Shown piece by piece: positions 33,636-44,365 of a stretch of 64,000 nucleotides of DNA. A program made the position numbers and the translations under genes. Position 1 is the stretch's first letter. The number at the start of each line of letters is the position of its first letter. This DNA comes from Lytechinus pictus (taxonomy: Eukaryota > Echinodermata > Echinoidea > Temnopleuroida > Toxopneustidae). The notes beneath the pieces were generated by a model that ran no database searches, was not told the DNA's origin, and saw nothing but the letters and a program-made list of their open reading frames with translations. The DNA is taken from the NCBI RefSeq assembly GCF_037042905.1, contig NC_087257.1, positions 10,012,001-10,076,000 on the forward strand, given 5' to 3'.

Positions 33636-34452
33636 CAGTGCGTCCCACAAAAAACGAAACCGAGATTTATCGATGATTTATCATAACTTAATCACAAATA
33701 CAATAGACAAATGACCTACCATTGTAAAGCTTAGAATCTCCTCTTTCATCTGAAATTACTTAGATTATTTCTCATTCACGCATGAGTGAGCAAAAACAAT
33801 TTGAAGAGGGGATACCAAAAAGTCATTTGGCGGGCTGTATCTGGGTTTCAAAAAGAAAACCACATTTCTAAAAAGTTTAATATCTGCTCTTTAATTTGAT
33901 ACCTCAATTAAAGGAAATGGTCAAAAAATAAGAAAATTTTGGTTATTTAAAATAAGGCTTGAATTTCAATAATTTCATAAAATGAAGAGGTTTTACAGGC
34001 TAGCGTTCAAACTCACTCGACACTCCGTTTTGTTGACGATCAGCCATGCATGAAGTCTTTTGTTAACCATGCGATAGCTTCTGTGGGAAACCGGTGAAAA
34101 CACGTTTATTAAAATTATGGAAATACAAGCATTTTTTCGAGGGTACGTAACTTTTTTACTTCTTGACCATTTTTTGTGATTAAGGTATCAAATTAAAGAG
34201 CAGATATTGAACTTTTTAGGCGTGTGATTTTCTTTTTAAAATTCAGATACCCCCCGCCAAATGAGTTTTTGGTATCCTTTCTTCAAATTGTTTTTGCTCA
34301 CTCATGCGTGAATGAGGAATAATCTAAGTAATATCAGATAAAAGAGGAGATTCTAAGCTTAACATTGGTAGGTCATTTGTCTATTGTAATTGTGATTAAG
34401 TTATGATAAATCATCGCTAAATCTCGGTTTCGTTTTTTTCTGGGACGCACTG
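33636..34452. mobile_element. Tc1/mariner-like non-autonomous element
   Basis: Inverted ends CAGTGCGTCCCACAAAAAAC and TTTTTTCTGGGACGCACTG, TA on each side (33634-33635, 34453-34454). Copy 1 keeps the empty site ATTATATACAAGGC (10130-10143). Arms of at least 170 bases are inverted; no transposase frame. Confidence 0.88.
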
Positions 34453-34879
34453 TACAAGGCAAATCCCAGACAGAGAAATAAAATAATAAAGCATTAACCA
34501 CGCAAAGCACTGTACAACACTGCATCAAGAAACAATGTATGGATTTGAAAATAATAAAGAGACAGAATATATGCAATGGCAAAAGATATCGGCCTCTCGT
34601 TTTTCACGGAAAGGGGATACATCAAGGCAAACCCCAGACAGCTGATCAACGCAGCATCAAGATTGTGATTTTTGGCATGGTACGCCCCCCCCACACTTTC
34701 AAAGCCATTCAGCGGCCCATGCTAATGGTAGTTAGTTAAGGGAAAGTGTTAAGATCATTGTGTTAATGATCCGAAAAGAGGGTCCATATTTGATTATGGT
34801 TCTTAATAAATCTTATTTCAAATTTAGAAAAGATTTTCCAGATTATCTATAGTGTAATTTATGAGAGATTCCTTTTCAC

Positions 34880-35330
34880 AATAGATACTTTTACACTGAG
34901 GATATTTTTTCATGATTCCTAATGACACTTTAGGGGGAAATCGTTTTATGATTCATAATCATAATTCATAGGGAAAAATATGGCATCTATTCAATGTTTG
35001 TAACAAAATGTCGTACAAATGGGGGATGGGGGCTTGGGGGCCATAGACCCCAAACTTTTCAAATCCAGAAAAAGAAAGGAAAGAGAGAGGAAGGAGTTGA
35101 AATATATTATTTTCTATATACTTTGTCACTTGTCACAAAATTAGTTTTTCGTATTAAAAAGGTCAAAATTGTACTCGCTTGCTTCGCTCTCTTTCACAGC
35201 TTTTTGGAAATGTTGCCAAATACACCATGGTCTGACCCCTCCGAATTATTGGCTCATTATGATACATGACCATATCATAATATATAGGCCTATATTGGAC
35301 AATGCTGAATCCCCCCCCCGTTCATGAAGT
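34880..35330 (+). repeat. Poly-G/C-bearing dispersed element (copy 2 member)
   Basis: Counterpart of 13860-14320, colinear through AAAATTGTACTC, CTTCGCTCTC and the C-run before GTTCATGAAGTTGATTTC. Confidence 0.65.
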
Positions 35331-35883
35331 TGATTTCAAGAAGTAATCTATACAGTTTTCAAAATACAATTTCTACAATCTCTTTATAATTTGAACCAGT
35401 TTTTATTCCGTCAGTTGAAGCATCTTAGTAAGGGAAAAACAACAACACACACCTAAGGCTGTAAACGATCCGCCTTGTTACCATAGAACATAATTACATA
35501 CGTTTAAAGAACTATAACTACGATAATTACTATTGTTGTTTCAGTAGTAGTTTTACCATCATAATAGGCATTATGATTTTCATTAGGCCTAATCAGGTGC
35601 TGCGGTGTCGTAGATTTTTCCGTCATGCTCAAGGAATCGGGGGTTTAGAGACGACCCTTTTCTATAGGGTCACTAAGAGTCATAGAGGACCCCCATCTCT
35701 CAAAATATTTTGCTCTTACCGTGTTCTCTATCCTGTATCAATTAATTCCATCAAGGTTTACTATGGCTTACTCCATCAATCATACATCTTCAACAGCCGT
35801 AAAGAATTAAAAGTAATTTGCCTTACCTCAATTACGGCTCTCATTGTTGGAATACTTTAAGGCTTGCAATGATTTATTCCCCC

Positions 35884-35889
35884 TTTATT
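35884..35889 (-). promoter_or_regulatory. Polyadenylation signal AATAAA of GTPase B
   Basis: TTTATT on the plus strand about 190 bases past the stop; positionally conserved with 14782-14787. Confidence 0.55.
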
Positions 35890-36075
35890 ATTTTAAGTTA
35901 AGACTTTAAATGTATTTCATAGTCTATTATCTGAATCGTCGTTGCAATTAGAGGCAAAATCATAGAACTATATGAAAAAAAGTTCGCCCCGGGATCGCCG
36001 CTTATATCGGGCCTACATGTTACGCAAGAGGTGTCAGCAAGGGAAGCTCCTTGGTGTCAGCAAATTCCGTTATCC

Positions 36076-36335
36076 CTACAATAGGATGCAAGCCGATTCT
36101 CCCGATTCTTGATTTTCTGCAGATTTTAAGGCTTTATCTGCCACGATCGTACACTGGTTGAGAACTTCCAGCAACTCCATATGTTTCTCTTCGTCATAGG
36201 CGTGATCCTCCCTTGTATAGTTCTCGATCTCGAAGACGAATCGAACTCCCAGACGGGGAAGGACAGATTTAAAATTTGTCACATCCTTGACGGATAACGT
36301 TGTTTTGTGCGTTATGACAAAAATGGGATGTTCTC
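36076..36335 (-). CDS. GTPase B exon 4
   Basis: 260 bases; acceptor TTACGCAG; encodes HPIFVITHKTT, FVFEIENYT and the ESACILL end before TAG. Confidence 0.9.
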
Positions 36336-39300
36336 CTGCGTAAAGTAAACAGAGCATGAATAGCAGGTGATTGTGATTATTTATATCGCCAGCCCCCCCC
36401 CCCCCCTTCCCACACACACACTTTCGGCTCAGCAGCCCCCTCGGCCCTCCCTAAAAAAAGGGGTTCGGAGGTCCCTGAATAGAACTTATGAAGAAAAAAG
36501 AAACATGGACACAAATAGCCAGGGAATGTTTATAGTGTCCTAGCCCGTCGCGTTATAAGAACATTCATTTTTGTGCTGCTCGGATAGCACCCCCCCCCCC
36601 CCCGTTGCCAAAACCTGCTGGATCCGCGCATACATTATAGACATTCTTTGTTTTTCTTTTGTTTAAAAGTATTCTTATATTGATTTCTCCAGTGACATTA
36701 CAGTCAGCGGCGAATATAAACTGACAAATAATACGTCAAGGCACTGGTGCAAATCCACTGAGCAGTGAACCTTGTTCGGGGGGGGGGGGGTGGTGATCTA
36801 TTGTGTCATATCCCCTGACTTGAATATGTGACGTCACGGATTTATGCCAGTGCGTCATGGTACCAGTAAAATAAGTTATTCATAAACATATATATAAATA
36901 ATTATAAATCAATTCAACTCACTGGCTTACAGATGGGAGGGGGGGGGTGGCTCTTGCATCCCCCACAAAAAAAATTACGACCAAGAAAAAAAACAGGAAA
37001 GGAAGAAGAGTAGATTATTATATATTTTTTTTAAATATATCAAAATCTATCACAAAATTGGATTATTGTAAAAATATGTCGAAAATTTTGCTCGCTCGTA
37101 ATTTTTAATAAGTTTTATGCGATACGCCATATCTAGCCCGCTCAATTTTTTTGGCTCATTACGCAACTGGTCCATTAATTTTTTTTCAAATAAATTTAAG
37201 GAATATAATGCAGAAAATAAAGAAATAACAAAAAACACCCGCACATCCCACACACAAAAAATAATCAACTCCCGGGGGGGGGGGGGGGCACTCGACCAAA
37301 AAAGTGGTAGGGGTGTGCTGCGGGCGAGACAAAAAACGGGGGCCTTGGAGCGGGCTAATTGTAAAAAGGAGGGTCCTCGGAACGGGCTTCGGAACTACAA
37401 ATGTTTGTGAAAACGGGGGTCCTTGGAACGGATCGCCAGCGTGTGATGAGTGCGTATGCATCCATATGGAACGGGCATGCGTGCATGATGCAGCTAGCGC
37501 GGCCTCCGCCGGGTGCGCTCGCGCAGAGGCGATGGTCGGACAGCGCTCTGCGGCCGCTTTTCACCAAAATTGCAGCTCCTTGTAGCAGATCAATGCGACC
37601 GGAACGGCGTAGCGAAAAATATGCGAAGCTTTGGAGCGGATTTCTTTCCTCTTTTTTCTCGATAAGAAGAAAATGCTATGCTTTGGAGCGGCTTTTTTTG
37701 TTCTTTTTCTCAATAAGACAAAAATGCTATGCCTTGGAACGGAAATTTGAGTGTAAAAATGGGGGTCCCCTCCGCGGCACATACCCACTATGCATTATAT
37801 ACTGAGTGCCCCCCCCCCCCCCCCGGGAATCAACTCTTCTCCTCCAACTCCCTTCTTCCCCATCCCGCCCTCCCCCTTTCCCTGCGGCCCCACCATATAG
37901 CCGCCTCCGCTCCCTACGTACCCACATGACCCAGGCAAGGCCCGGCGGCAAAGAAGTAACTCACATTATATTGGTCATTGGTATTCGGTATCAGAACACC
38001 CCCCCCCCGACAGCCTGGGTACACTGTTTTTACATTACCAGGGATTAAGCGCCTTTGAAACTAGTAAGGTTTAATGATATTATCATAGAGCTATTAATAG
38101 CTCCATGATACTACAGGGTGAATTGTATAAACCAGCGATTTTCTCCATTGGCAACAACCATTGGCATGATTGATAATGTTTGCGCCAAGTCTATGCGAGC
38201 TAGTCTTTACACAAGAGGAAATTTCGCAATACCGTGTAGATAGGAAAAACCACATAGGTTTTTTTTCGAAATGCATACCTGTCTTATCCTTGATTGTGTT
38301 GACGAGGTCAGCTAAATCAGCCGCTCTAGCAGGAAGGCTTTCGCCACTATAGATAACACAATCAATATATAACATATCAAAATTACGAACAAAAAATGAG
38401 TGACAATGTCAGCTATATAAGACAAGAAAAGTTACTGGGTAGGGTCGGTAACGTCCTCTCCCCCAGTAAAGAATATTAATAAGTAAATGAATTAAACTGA
38501 TAATGAAGAAAAAACAAATTAAGGTCGGGGGACACAATATGGCATGTTCCCCCTGCCGTTCCGTACAATTGTTTGACGTCCTGTATTTAGTACTACTGTG
38601 ACTTATGTAAATATGTAATAATAATACACGTATGTGTTATCATATCATATTTATTCTGGATAAAAAGTAATGAATCAGCCTATTGCTGTTATTTCTATAG
38701 TTTTCGAATCGCTCGCTACACTCGGTCGTTGTATTTAATGATAATGAATCACTTCTATTATAGCAAAATAAGATTTTTTTTTTTTTCATCGCTCATTTAG
38801 CATGACAGGGTCAATGAGATATAATAATATTAATGTCTTTAATTGAACTACATATAAAAAAACCTATTTTTTATGGAGAAAGTTAAATTTTCTACGACAA
38901 AAAACTGTACTTTTCTACACTCATGCGCTTCGCTTGCTCGCATATAAGGAAGGCATAAATGGGAAGTTTTAATCGATACAAAACGATTTTGGAAAAAAAG
39001 TCTATTTGAAAATCTGTGGAATCAAAATAAATGTACTCTTTACAATATTATGTCATCTTCATGAGGTGAGATAAGAGGGTCCATTTTGGATTCCCTCAGG
39101 GCTCCACACGGCGCCCTCTTCTATTCATGATATTCAGTAATGACCTATTCAATGTTTCTCAAGTTTTTTCCTCTTTGCCGAATACACACATGCAATTGTT
39201 TCCGATAGGTGATATTGTTGCATTTTTCACTAATATAAATGATTAATGATAAATGAATTAATGTTATTGATCGGTTCTCTGCTAATGGATAAGTAAGAAA

Positions 39301-42300
39301 TCGTGATAAAAATGTTAGAAATTCATGCTTCATACCTTATAACTATTACGGCACAGTGGATCTCTAATTGCTTGCTGGTAGATTTGGACATCTGCATACT
39401 CTTAAAGAATGCATCTAGTTTCTGTATTGCATTTTTATCCCATACAACCTCTTCGCCATCTCGCCGCGCTCCCCCTGTAGCAAATGAAAATAAAATTGGT
39501 TGAAATAGTGCTTAAAATTACCCCCTTTCATATCGGAATATCAAAATTTTTCAGCTCGCACTTCACACTCACATTATAGATTTTTCATAATGAATAAAAT
39601 GTGTTAGAATGCCCAGGTTCTAGATTAACTCTTATGTCTTCAAAATATTTTTTTCTCAAATGCGATGTGGTGCATTTGGTTCCCACGTCTAAGATACATA
39701 TATTTATACTACAAAAAAAAAAAAACAATTTTCGTCAAAAGTGGATTAGCCCCTTTTGGAATCAAGCTCTTAATAAATAAAAAATAAATAAATAAGTAAA
39801 TAAATAAATATATATATGAATATATATATATATATATACATATATATATGTGTGTGTGTGTGTGTGTACATATATATATATATATATATTGTAAAGAAAT
39901 GGATGAAGAGAACAATGGTAGGCGTAGCTTAAATCAAGGTTCCCCAGAGCTATCTACCCTTTGGAAAAATTGGTGATGCCGAAAAATGTCTCTGCCGGGA
40001 ATCGAACCCGGGCCCCCAGCTTTGAACGCCGGTGCCTTAACCACTAGACCACAGAGACGGGTTAGTGGCTAGGGCGACCCCGATCCGATTGACCGTCAGA
40101 TAGACAGATTTTCGACACTATACCAATTATAATTTCCTTTGTCGGGTGAAGGCGGATTTCGAACCATGACAAGCCGCCATGCTTCAGCTGGATCAAAGCT
40201 ATTGCTTTGATACAGTACACGTATGGGAGAAAGTATACAAATGTGTAAAGTTATACATGTACAACAGCTTTGGCAACTCTTTTATTTAAATATTGTAAAG
40301 AAATGGATGAAGAGAACAATGGTAGGCGTAGCTTAAATCAAGGTTCCCCAGAGCTATCTACCCTTTGGAATATGCATGGCGGCTTGTCATGGTTCGAAAC
40401 CCACCTTCACCCGACAAAGGAAATTATAATTGGTATAGTGTCGAAAATCTGTCTATCTGACGGTCAATCGGATCGGGGTCGCCCTAGCCACTAACCCGTC
40501 TCTGTGGTCTAGTGGTTAAGGCACCGGCGTTCAAAGCTGGGGGCCCGGGTTCGGTTCCCGGCAGAGACATTTTTTCGGCATCACCAATTTTTCCAAAGGG
40601 TAGATAGCTCTGGGGAACCTTGATTTAAGCTACGCCTACCATTGTTCTCTTCATCCATTTCTTTACAATATTTAAATAAAAGAGTTGCCAAAGCTGTTGT
40701 ACATGTATAACTTTACACATTTGTATACTTTCTCCCATACGTGTACTGTATCAAAGCAATAGCTTTGATCCAGCTGAAGCATGGCGGATTGTCATGGTTC
40801 GAAACCCACCTTCACCCGACAAAGGAAATTATAATTGGTATAGTGTCGAAAATCTGTCTATCTGACGGTCAATCGGATCGGGGTCGCCCTAGCCACTAAC
40901 CCGTCTCTGTGGTCTAGTGGTTAAGGCACCGGCGTTCAAAGCTGGGGGCCCGGGTTCGATTCCCGGCAGAGACATTTTTTCGGCATCACCAATTATTCCA
41001 AAGGGTAGATAGCTCTGGGGAACCTTGATTTAAGCTACGCCTACCATTGTTCTCTTCATCCATTTCTTTACAATATTTAAATAAAAGAGTTGCCAAAGCT
41101 GTTGTTCATGTATAACTTTACACACACACACATATATATATATATATATGTATAATATAATCTTAAATCTTCAAAATGAATAAACGAAAAAAAGTGCTTG
41201 CGCTTCGGTCACGTATGTTGAGATACGCAGCTTGTTTTTAATATAAAAAACGTGCTTAAATATTTTATTATCAAGTTTGAGTTCAGAATATCAAACATTT
41301 TTTGTTCGTGCTTCTCGCTCATAAAACATTGATTTAGGGAGAAAATGTCTGGATGCCCAGATTCTAGGTTTAAATCTAATAAAAGTAAAGAAAAGATAAA
41401 AAAGCTCCATCTTTGTTTACGCATGTTTGTTGATACGCAGCTTGTTCTTTATTTAAAACGTGCTTAAATATGCAGTTTCAGAAATAAATATACAATTTTT
41501 CTGCACCCACTTCTCGCTCACACTATTAATTTAGGCATATTCACTTCCTTTTCAAAATGAAAAAAAAAATGTGTTTAGAAAGCCCAGATTATATGTCTAA
41601 ATCTAAGAAAAAAGGAAAATTTGTGTTCGCGCTCCGCGCATGCATGTTTCTTGAGATACGCAGCTTGTGTTTCAATTATCCAGTTTTAGATCAGATTATC
41701 ATTTTTTTCTGCTCGCGCTTTGCGCGTACATTATTCACGGGAAGAAACCCACCCTTTTCATGATTCCAAAATATGAATATGAGTGTCCCGTGTTAAGATC
41801 TCAATTTTTTTCCGCTCACGCTTCGCACTCGCCGCATCAATATTGTTGAGCTACATACCTATCCTATTCGGGATCAAAATGTCCAGATTTTATTATTTGT
41901 TGAAATATGTATCGTCCTCATGGGTAACTGCAAAGGTCCCTTTTCCATCAGGCCAGTATAATTATACCTTGTTCATGATCACAAAATTTGCTCAGAATGT
42001 TCAATATTCAGTACAAATTAAATACACATAAATTCCAAAAGATTTAGCTCGCGCCAGTTAGAGAGCTTTGGGAGCTTATGAGATACAATTATCTTGTTTA
42101 TAAGAAAGCTAAGAAGTAACAGTTAATTAGGACTACCACTTCGAAGAAACCAACAAAACTCGGATTTGAGCGGCCAATCGGGGGAAAATGTAGATGAACA
42201 TATTTTTTTCGCCCATCCATTAGCAGAAGCTGGATCCGCCCCCGCCTATACCTGCAAGGCGTTGCAGATTTGGTCTAAAAATTGCAAGAGATTTGACAAA

Positions 42301-42684
42301 ACTTGAAGTTTATAACACACCTAATTGGTATTTGACTTCTCCCATATACGTTTTGCTGTAATCCTGCATACCCCTGTTATCACAGACAGCCAGATGGTCA
42401 GTCAGGTCGTAAGAATCCCGTGTCATGGTGCAGGTAACCTTGTCAACGTACCCTTCTGGAGCAATGTGGTTCCACATATCTTCTTTGTTAGTGACATACA
42501 GAAGAGAATTAATGAGGGCCGACTTCCCAACACCAGGTACCCCAAAAACTCCGATTCTCGTCTGAGGAGGAGGATTCTTCGGTCGTTTTGCCTCCACCCG
42601 AATGGTTATTCCAGGGGTGTATTTTCGTGAAGCTGCTGTCAACTCTGCGATTCGGGTTTTTTTAGGGTTTCTCACTCCCGCCAT
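36076..42684 (-). CDS. IFI44-like P-loop GTPase with CaaX tail (paralog B), 4 exons
   Basis: Predicted 276-residue protein. Exons (minus): 42321-42684, 39336-39474, 38279-38346 and 36076-36335; the first three lengths equal those of A exactly, the last is 9 bases longer, adding three residues before ESACILL. All junctions are GT/AG and the frame is open throughout. P-loop GVPGVGKS, CDNRGM, IHCAVIVI, ITHKTT and EIENYT are kept. Changes from A cluster at residues 5-33, 81-88 (between P-loop and G3, the switch I area) and 107-113; the P-loop region 34-66 is unchanged. Nothing is broken. GIMAP-like GTPases are an alternative family, but DNRG plus IHCA and the ENYT site look more like IFI44. Role unknown; membrane attachment by the CILL tail is inference. 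Confidence 0.87.
36336..38278 (-). other. GTPase B intron 3
   Basis: Holds several C- and G-runs (36390, 36588, 36778), a poly-G element remnant at 36930-37140 and the 557-bp element at 37271-37827. No coding evidence. Confidence 0.65.
37271..37827. mobile_element. 557-bp element with CCCGGG-poly-G ends
   Basis: Starts CCCGGG plus a long G run and GCACTCG; ends GAGTGCC plus a C run and GGG. Exact 8-bp repeat AATCAACT at 37263-37270 and 37828-37835. GC-rich interior with repeated CTTGGAACGG and TTTGGAGCGG text. Confidence 0.88.
38279..38346 (-). CDS. GTPase B exon 3
   Basis: 68 bases; encodes SGESLPARAADLADLVNTIK; acceptor TCTATAG, donor GACAG|GTATG. Confidence 0.85.
38840..39300 (+). other. 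GTPase B intron 2 remainder with an RT-like fragment
   Basis: Around 39091-39170 the plus strand reads FGFPQGS, a few residues, then LLFMIFSNDLFN, a degraded reverse-transcriptase block. It resembles the palindrome arm at 16900-17200. Otherwise AT-rich. Confidence 0.5.
39336..39474 (-). CDS. GTPase B exon 2
   Basis: 139 bases; acceptor GCTACAG, donor TATAAG|GTATG. Encodes RRDGEEVVWDKNAIQKLDAF through IHCAVIVI. Confidence 0.88.
39795..39887 (+). repeat. TA / TG microsatellite
   Basis: AAAT repeats, then (TA)n, (TG)n and (TA)n; abuts the tRNA-like array. A second (CA)n(TA)n lies at 41122-41150 on the other side. Confidence 0.9.
39989..40057 (-). tRNA. tRNA-like gene, anticodon loop GTTCAAA (UCA), copy 1
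   Basis: 69 bases; 6-bp acceptor pairing TCTCTG with CAGAGA, A box TGGTCTAGTGG, B box GGTTCGATTCC, anticodon stem CCGGC/GCTGG. Followed by T5. The D, T and variable regions align with tRNA-Glu; the acceptor is one pair short and there is no Sec-type long arm. May be a pseudo-tRNA. Confidence 0.6.
40499..40567 (+). tRNA. tRNA-like gene (UCA), copy 2
   Basis: As copy 1, but the T loop is TTCGGTT instead of TTCGATT. A T6 run follows. Confidence 0.55.
40904..40972 (+). tRNA. tRNA-like gene (UCA), copy 3
   Basis: Same sequence as copy 1 over the gene; T6 follows immediately. Confidence 0.6.
41180..42240 (-). repeat. GCTCGCGCTTCGCGCTC-type repeats in GTPase B intron 1
   Basis: Diverged units of the GCGAGC family read on the minus strand (also at 39550-39650), ending with CTGGATCCGCCCC at 42228-42241, the terminus also seen at 30184-30194 and 58597-58612. 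Confidence 0.65.
42321..42684 (-). CDS. GTPase B exon 1
   Basis: 364 bases; begins MAGVRNPKKTR, ends CAATTAG|GTGTGT. Roughly four of five residues match A. Confidence 0.9.
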
Positions 42685-42997
42685 TTTCCCGTTTATAATT
42701 ATGTTGTAATGAGATCACTATACGTTCGTGCTGTCTTACTTCAAAGTCGAATATTAATATCGAGCAAACGCACAATGCATTATAGCATTTGTTGAACATG
42801 AATGTTCCTGAAATGTTAGTATGATTACACCAAACTATATTGGCGGGGAATACCAGGCACCCTTTGAACTCTGTGTCTATGTACACCATTAGCTGATTAG
42901 CGAATATGATTATGATGAGGAACATCATTAGTCTAATTATAACATCATTCGTTGGGTTACACGTGTGATCCTTCATTTGCTACGTCATTCGTGCTGG
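42685..42997 (-). promoter_or_regulatory. Conserved 5' flank of GTPase B
   Basis: Partner of 26602-26910. Similarity extends across a poly-G tract and is then broken by a MITE and a SINE present only in B. Confidence 0.55.
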
Positions 42998-43013
42998 GGG
43001 GGGGGGGAGAGAT

Positions 43014-43302
43014 TCTGGGTCCCGTCTTACAAAGAGTTGCGATTGATCCGATCAATCGCAACTGTAGAAACCCACTAACTACAACATCTAACATACAGAC
43101 ATATACATGTACATGTTTGTTCAAAATATTTTCTAGAAATGACGTATATTCATACATTCACTGTTTTCTTGACAAATCAGTATGCTTCTCTTTGTTTTCA
43201 ATGGACATTGAGCAAATCATAATGAAAAAAAATATGACAATGATGGATTCCATACATTTGAGATTGATCGGATCAATCGTCACTCTTTGTAAGACGGGGC
43301 CC
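43014..43302. mobile_element. MITE with GGNCCCGTCTTAC ends (5' of GTPase B)
   Basis: GGTCCCGTCTTACAAAGAGT at the left and ACTCTTTGTAAGACGGGGCC at the right; interior as 24097-24346. GTPase A has the uninterrupted site GATTCTGGTCATAG (26909-26922). Confidence 0.85.
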
Positions 43303-43351
43303 TGGTCATAGATTATGGTAGACGATCGAACCGTTATGGGATGCAAAGAAA

Positions 43352-43572
43352 CGGGAACGCGATAGCTCAGTCGGTAGAGCGGGGATTCGTATTCCGGTGA
43401 CCCGGGTTCGATTCCCACTTGGTGCGCTAGTGCCCTTTGGTAAGGCATTAATCTTCATTACCAGGTCCTTCGGAGAGGACCTTAAGCCGTCGGTCCTCTG
43501 GTTGCTTGCTTACAAGCATTCATGCTTTCTTAGCAATCTAGTAAAAAAAATCCCCACCAGTTTCATTTCAAA
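43352..43572 (+). mobile_element. tRNA-derived SINE (5' of GTPase B)
   Basis: tRNA head with A box TAGCTCAGTCGG and B box GGTTCGATTCC, anticodon loop ATTCGTA (UCG, Arg-like), then a body with GGTAAGGCATTAATCTTCAT and GGTCCTCTGGTTGC and a short A8 tract near the end. GTPase A retains the empty site (AAACGGAAACTTTG, 26989-27002). Confidence 0.85.
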
Positions 43573-43800
43573 ACTTTGAAGTATACGAGGCTGATGATAT
43601 GAAGACAAATCGTCAATATTGATCATCTTTCACCCTGCCTTACGCTCGTCCCTATACCCGAACGGTGCAGCTCGAGCTTCGCGCTCGCCTAAATGTTTTG
43701 ATGCCAATCCTGTTATGATTATTTTAAAAAGAGTAGAAGGTCCCATTAAAAAAAAAAAAAAAAAAAAAGTCAGCTTGCATTTCGCAATCGCATTGATTGT

Positions 43801-44365
43801 TAAAGGTCAAGTCCACCCCAGAAAAGTGATATTCCAAATTTGCAAATGTTGAAAATTTCATCAAAATCGGACGTAAAATAAGAAAGGTATGACATTTTAA
43901 AGTTTTGCTTATTTTTCACAAAACAGTGATATGCACAACAGTCGATGATGTCCCTCACTCACAATTACTTTTGTTTTTTATTGTTTGAATTATACAATAT
44001 TTCATTTTTTACAGATTTGACAGTAAGGACCAACTTGACTGAATCATATAGTATTAAACAGTGCTCATTCCACATGTTCAGGGAGGAATTAATCGTTGTT
44101 TCAATTGACAAGTAGGAGAAAAATAGAATATTCCCTATTTCATATGATAAAATACAAAAGAAATAGTGAATGGATGACGCCATCAGTCTCCTCATTTGCA
44201 TACCCACCAGGATGTGCATATAACTGTTTAGGCAAAAGTTTAATATGTCATAACTTCACAGGCTTATTTTACATCCGATTTTGATGAAATTTTCAGTGTT
44301 ATTCTTGTTGGATTTTTCTCTTTTTATTCAAATCAACTTTTTGTTGGGATGGACTTGTCCTTTAA
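43801..44365. mobile_element. TTAA-type MITE (GGTCAAGTCCACCCC subfamily)
   Basis: TTAAAGGTCAAGTCCACCCC at the left, ATGGACTTGTCCTTTAA at the right; inverted arms with GAAAATTTCATCAAAATCGG. Only in copy 2. Confidence 0.85.

Larger units (their letters stand above)
39888..41100. repeat. Inverted array of a ~410-bp unit carrying tRNA-like genes
   Basis: Units run minus (39888-40290), minus partial (40291-40371), plus partial (40372-40678) and plus (40679-about 41100), with the inversion point at about 40372. Unit sequences are nearly identical, so the array is young. Each full unit has ~215 bases, a tRNA-like gene, then ~100 bases ending CATTTCTTTACAATATTTAA. It is embedded in TA/CA microsatellites and absent from GTPase A intron 1. 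Confidence 0.85.

Noticed and set aside
37401-37805. 134-codon frame in GTPase B intron 3
   Set aside because: It lies inside the GC-rich 557-bp transposon with 8-base target repeats; several overlapping frames are open by composition.
39989-40972. Selenocysteine tRNA, because of the UCA anticodon
   Set aside because: Only 69 bases with a 6-bp acceptor stem and no long variable arm; a eukaryotic tRNA-Sec is near 90 bases.
43352-43430. Functional tRNA-Arg (UCG)
   Set aside because: The acceptor stem is imperfect and the sequence continues into a SINE body; the paralogous locus has an empty site.
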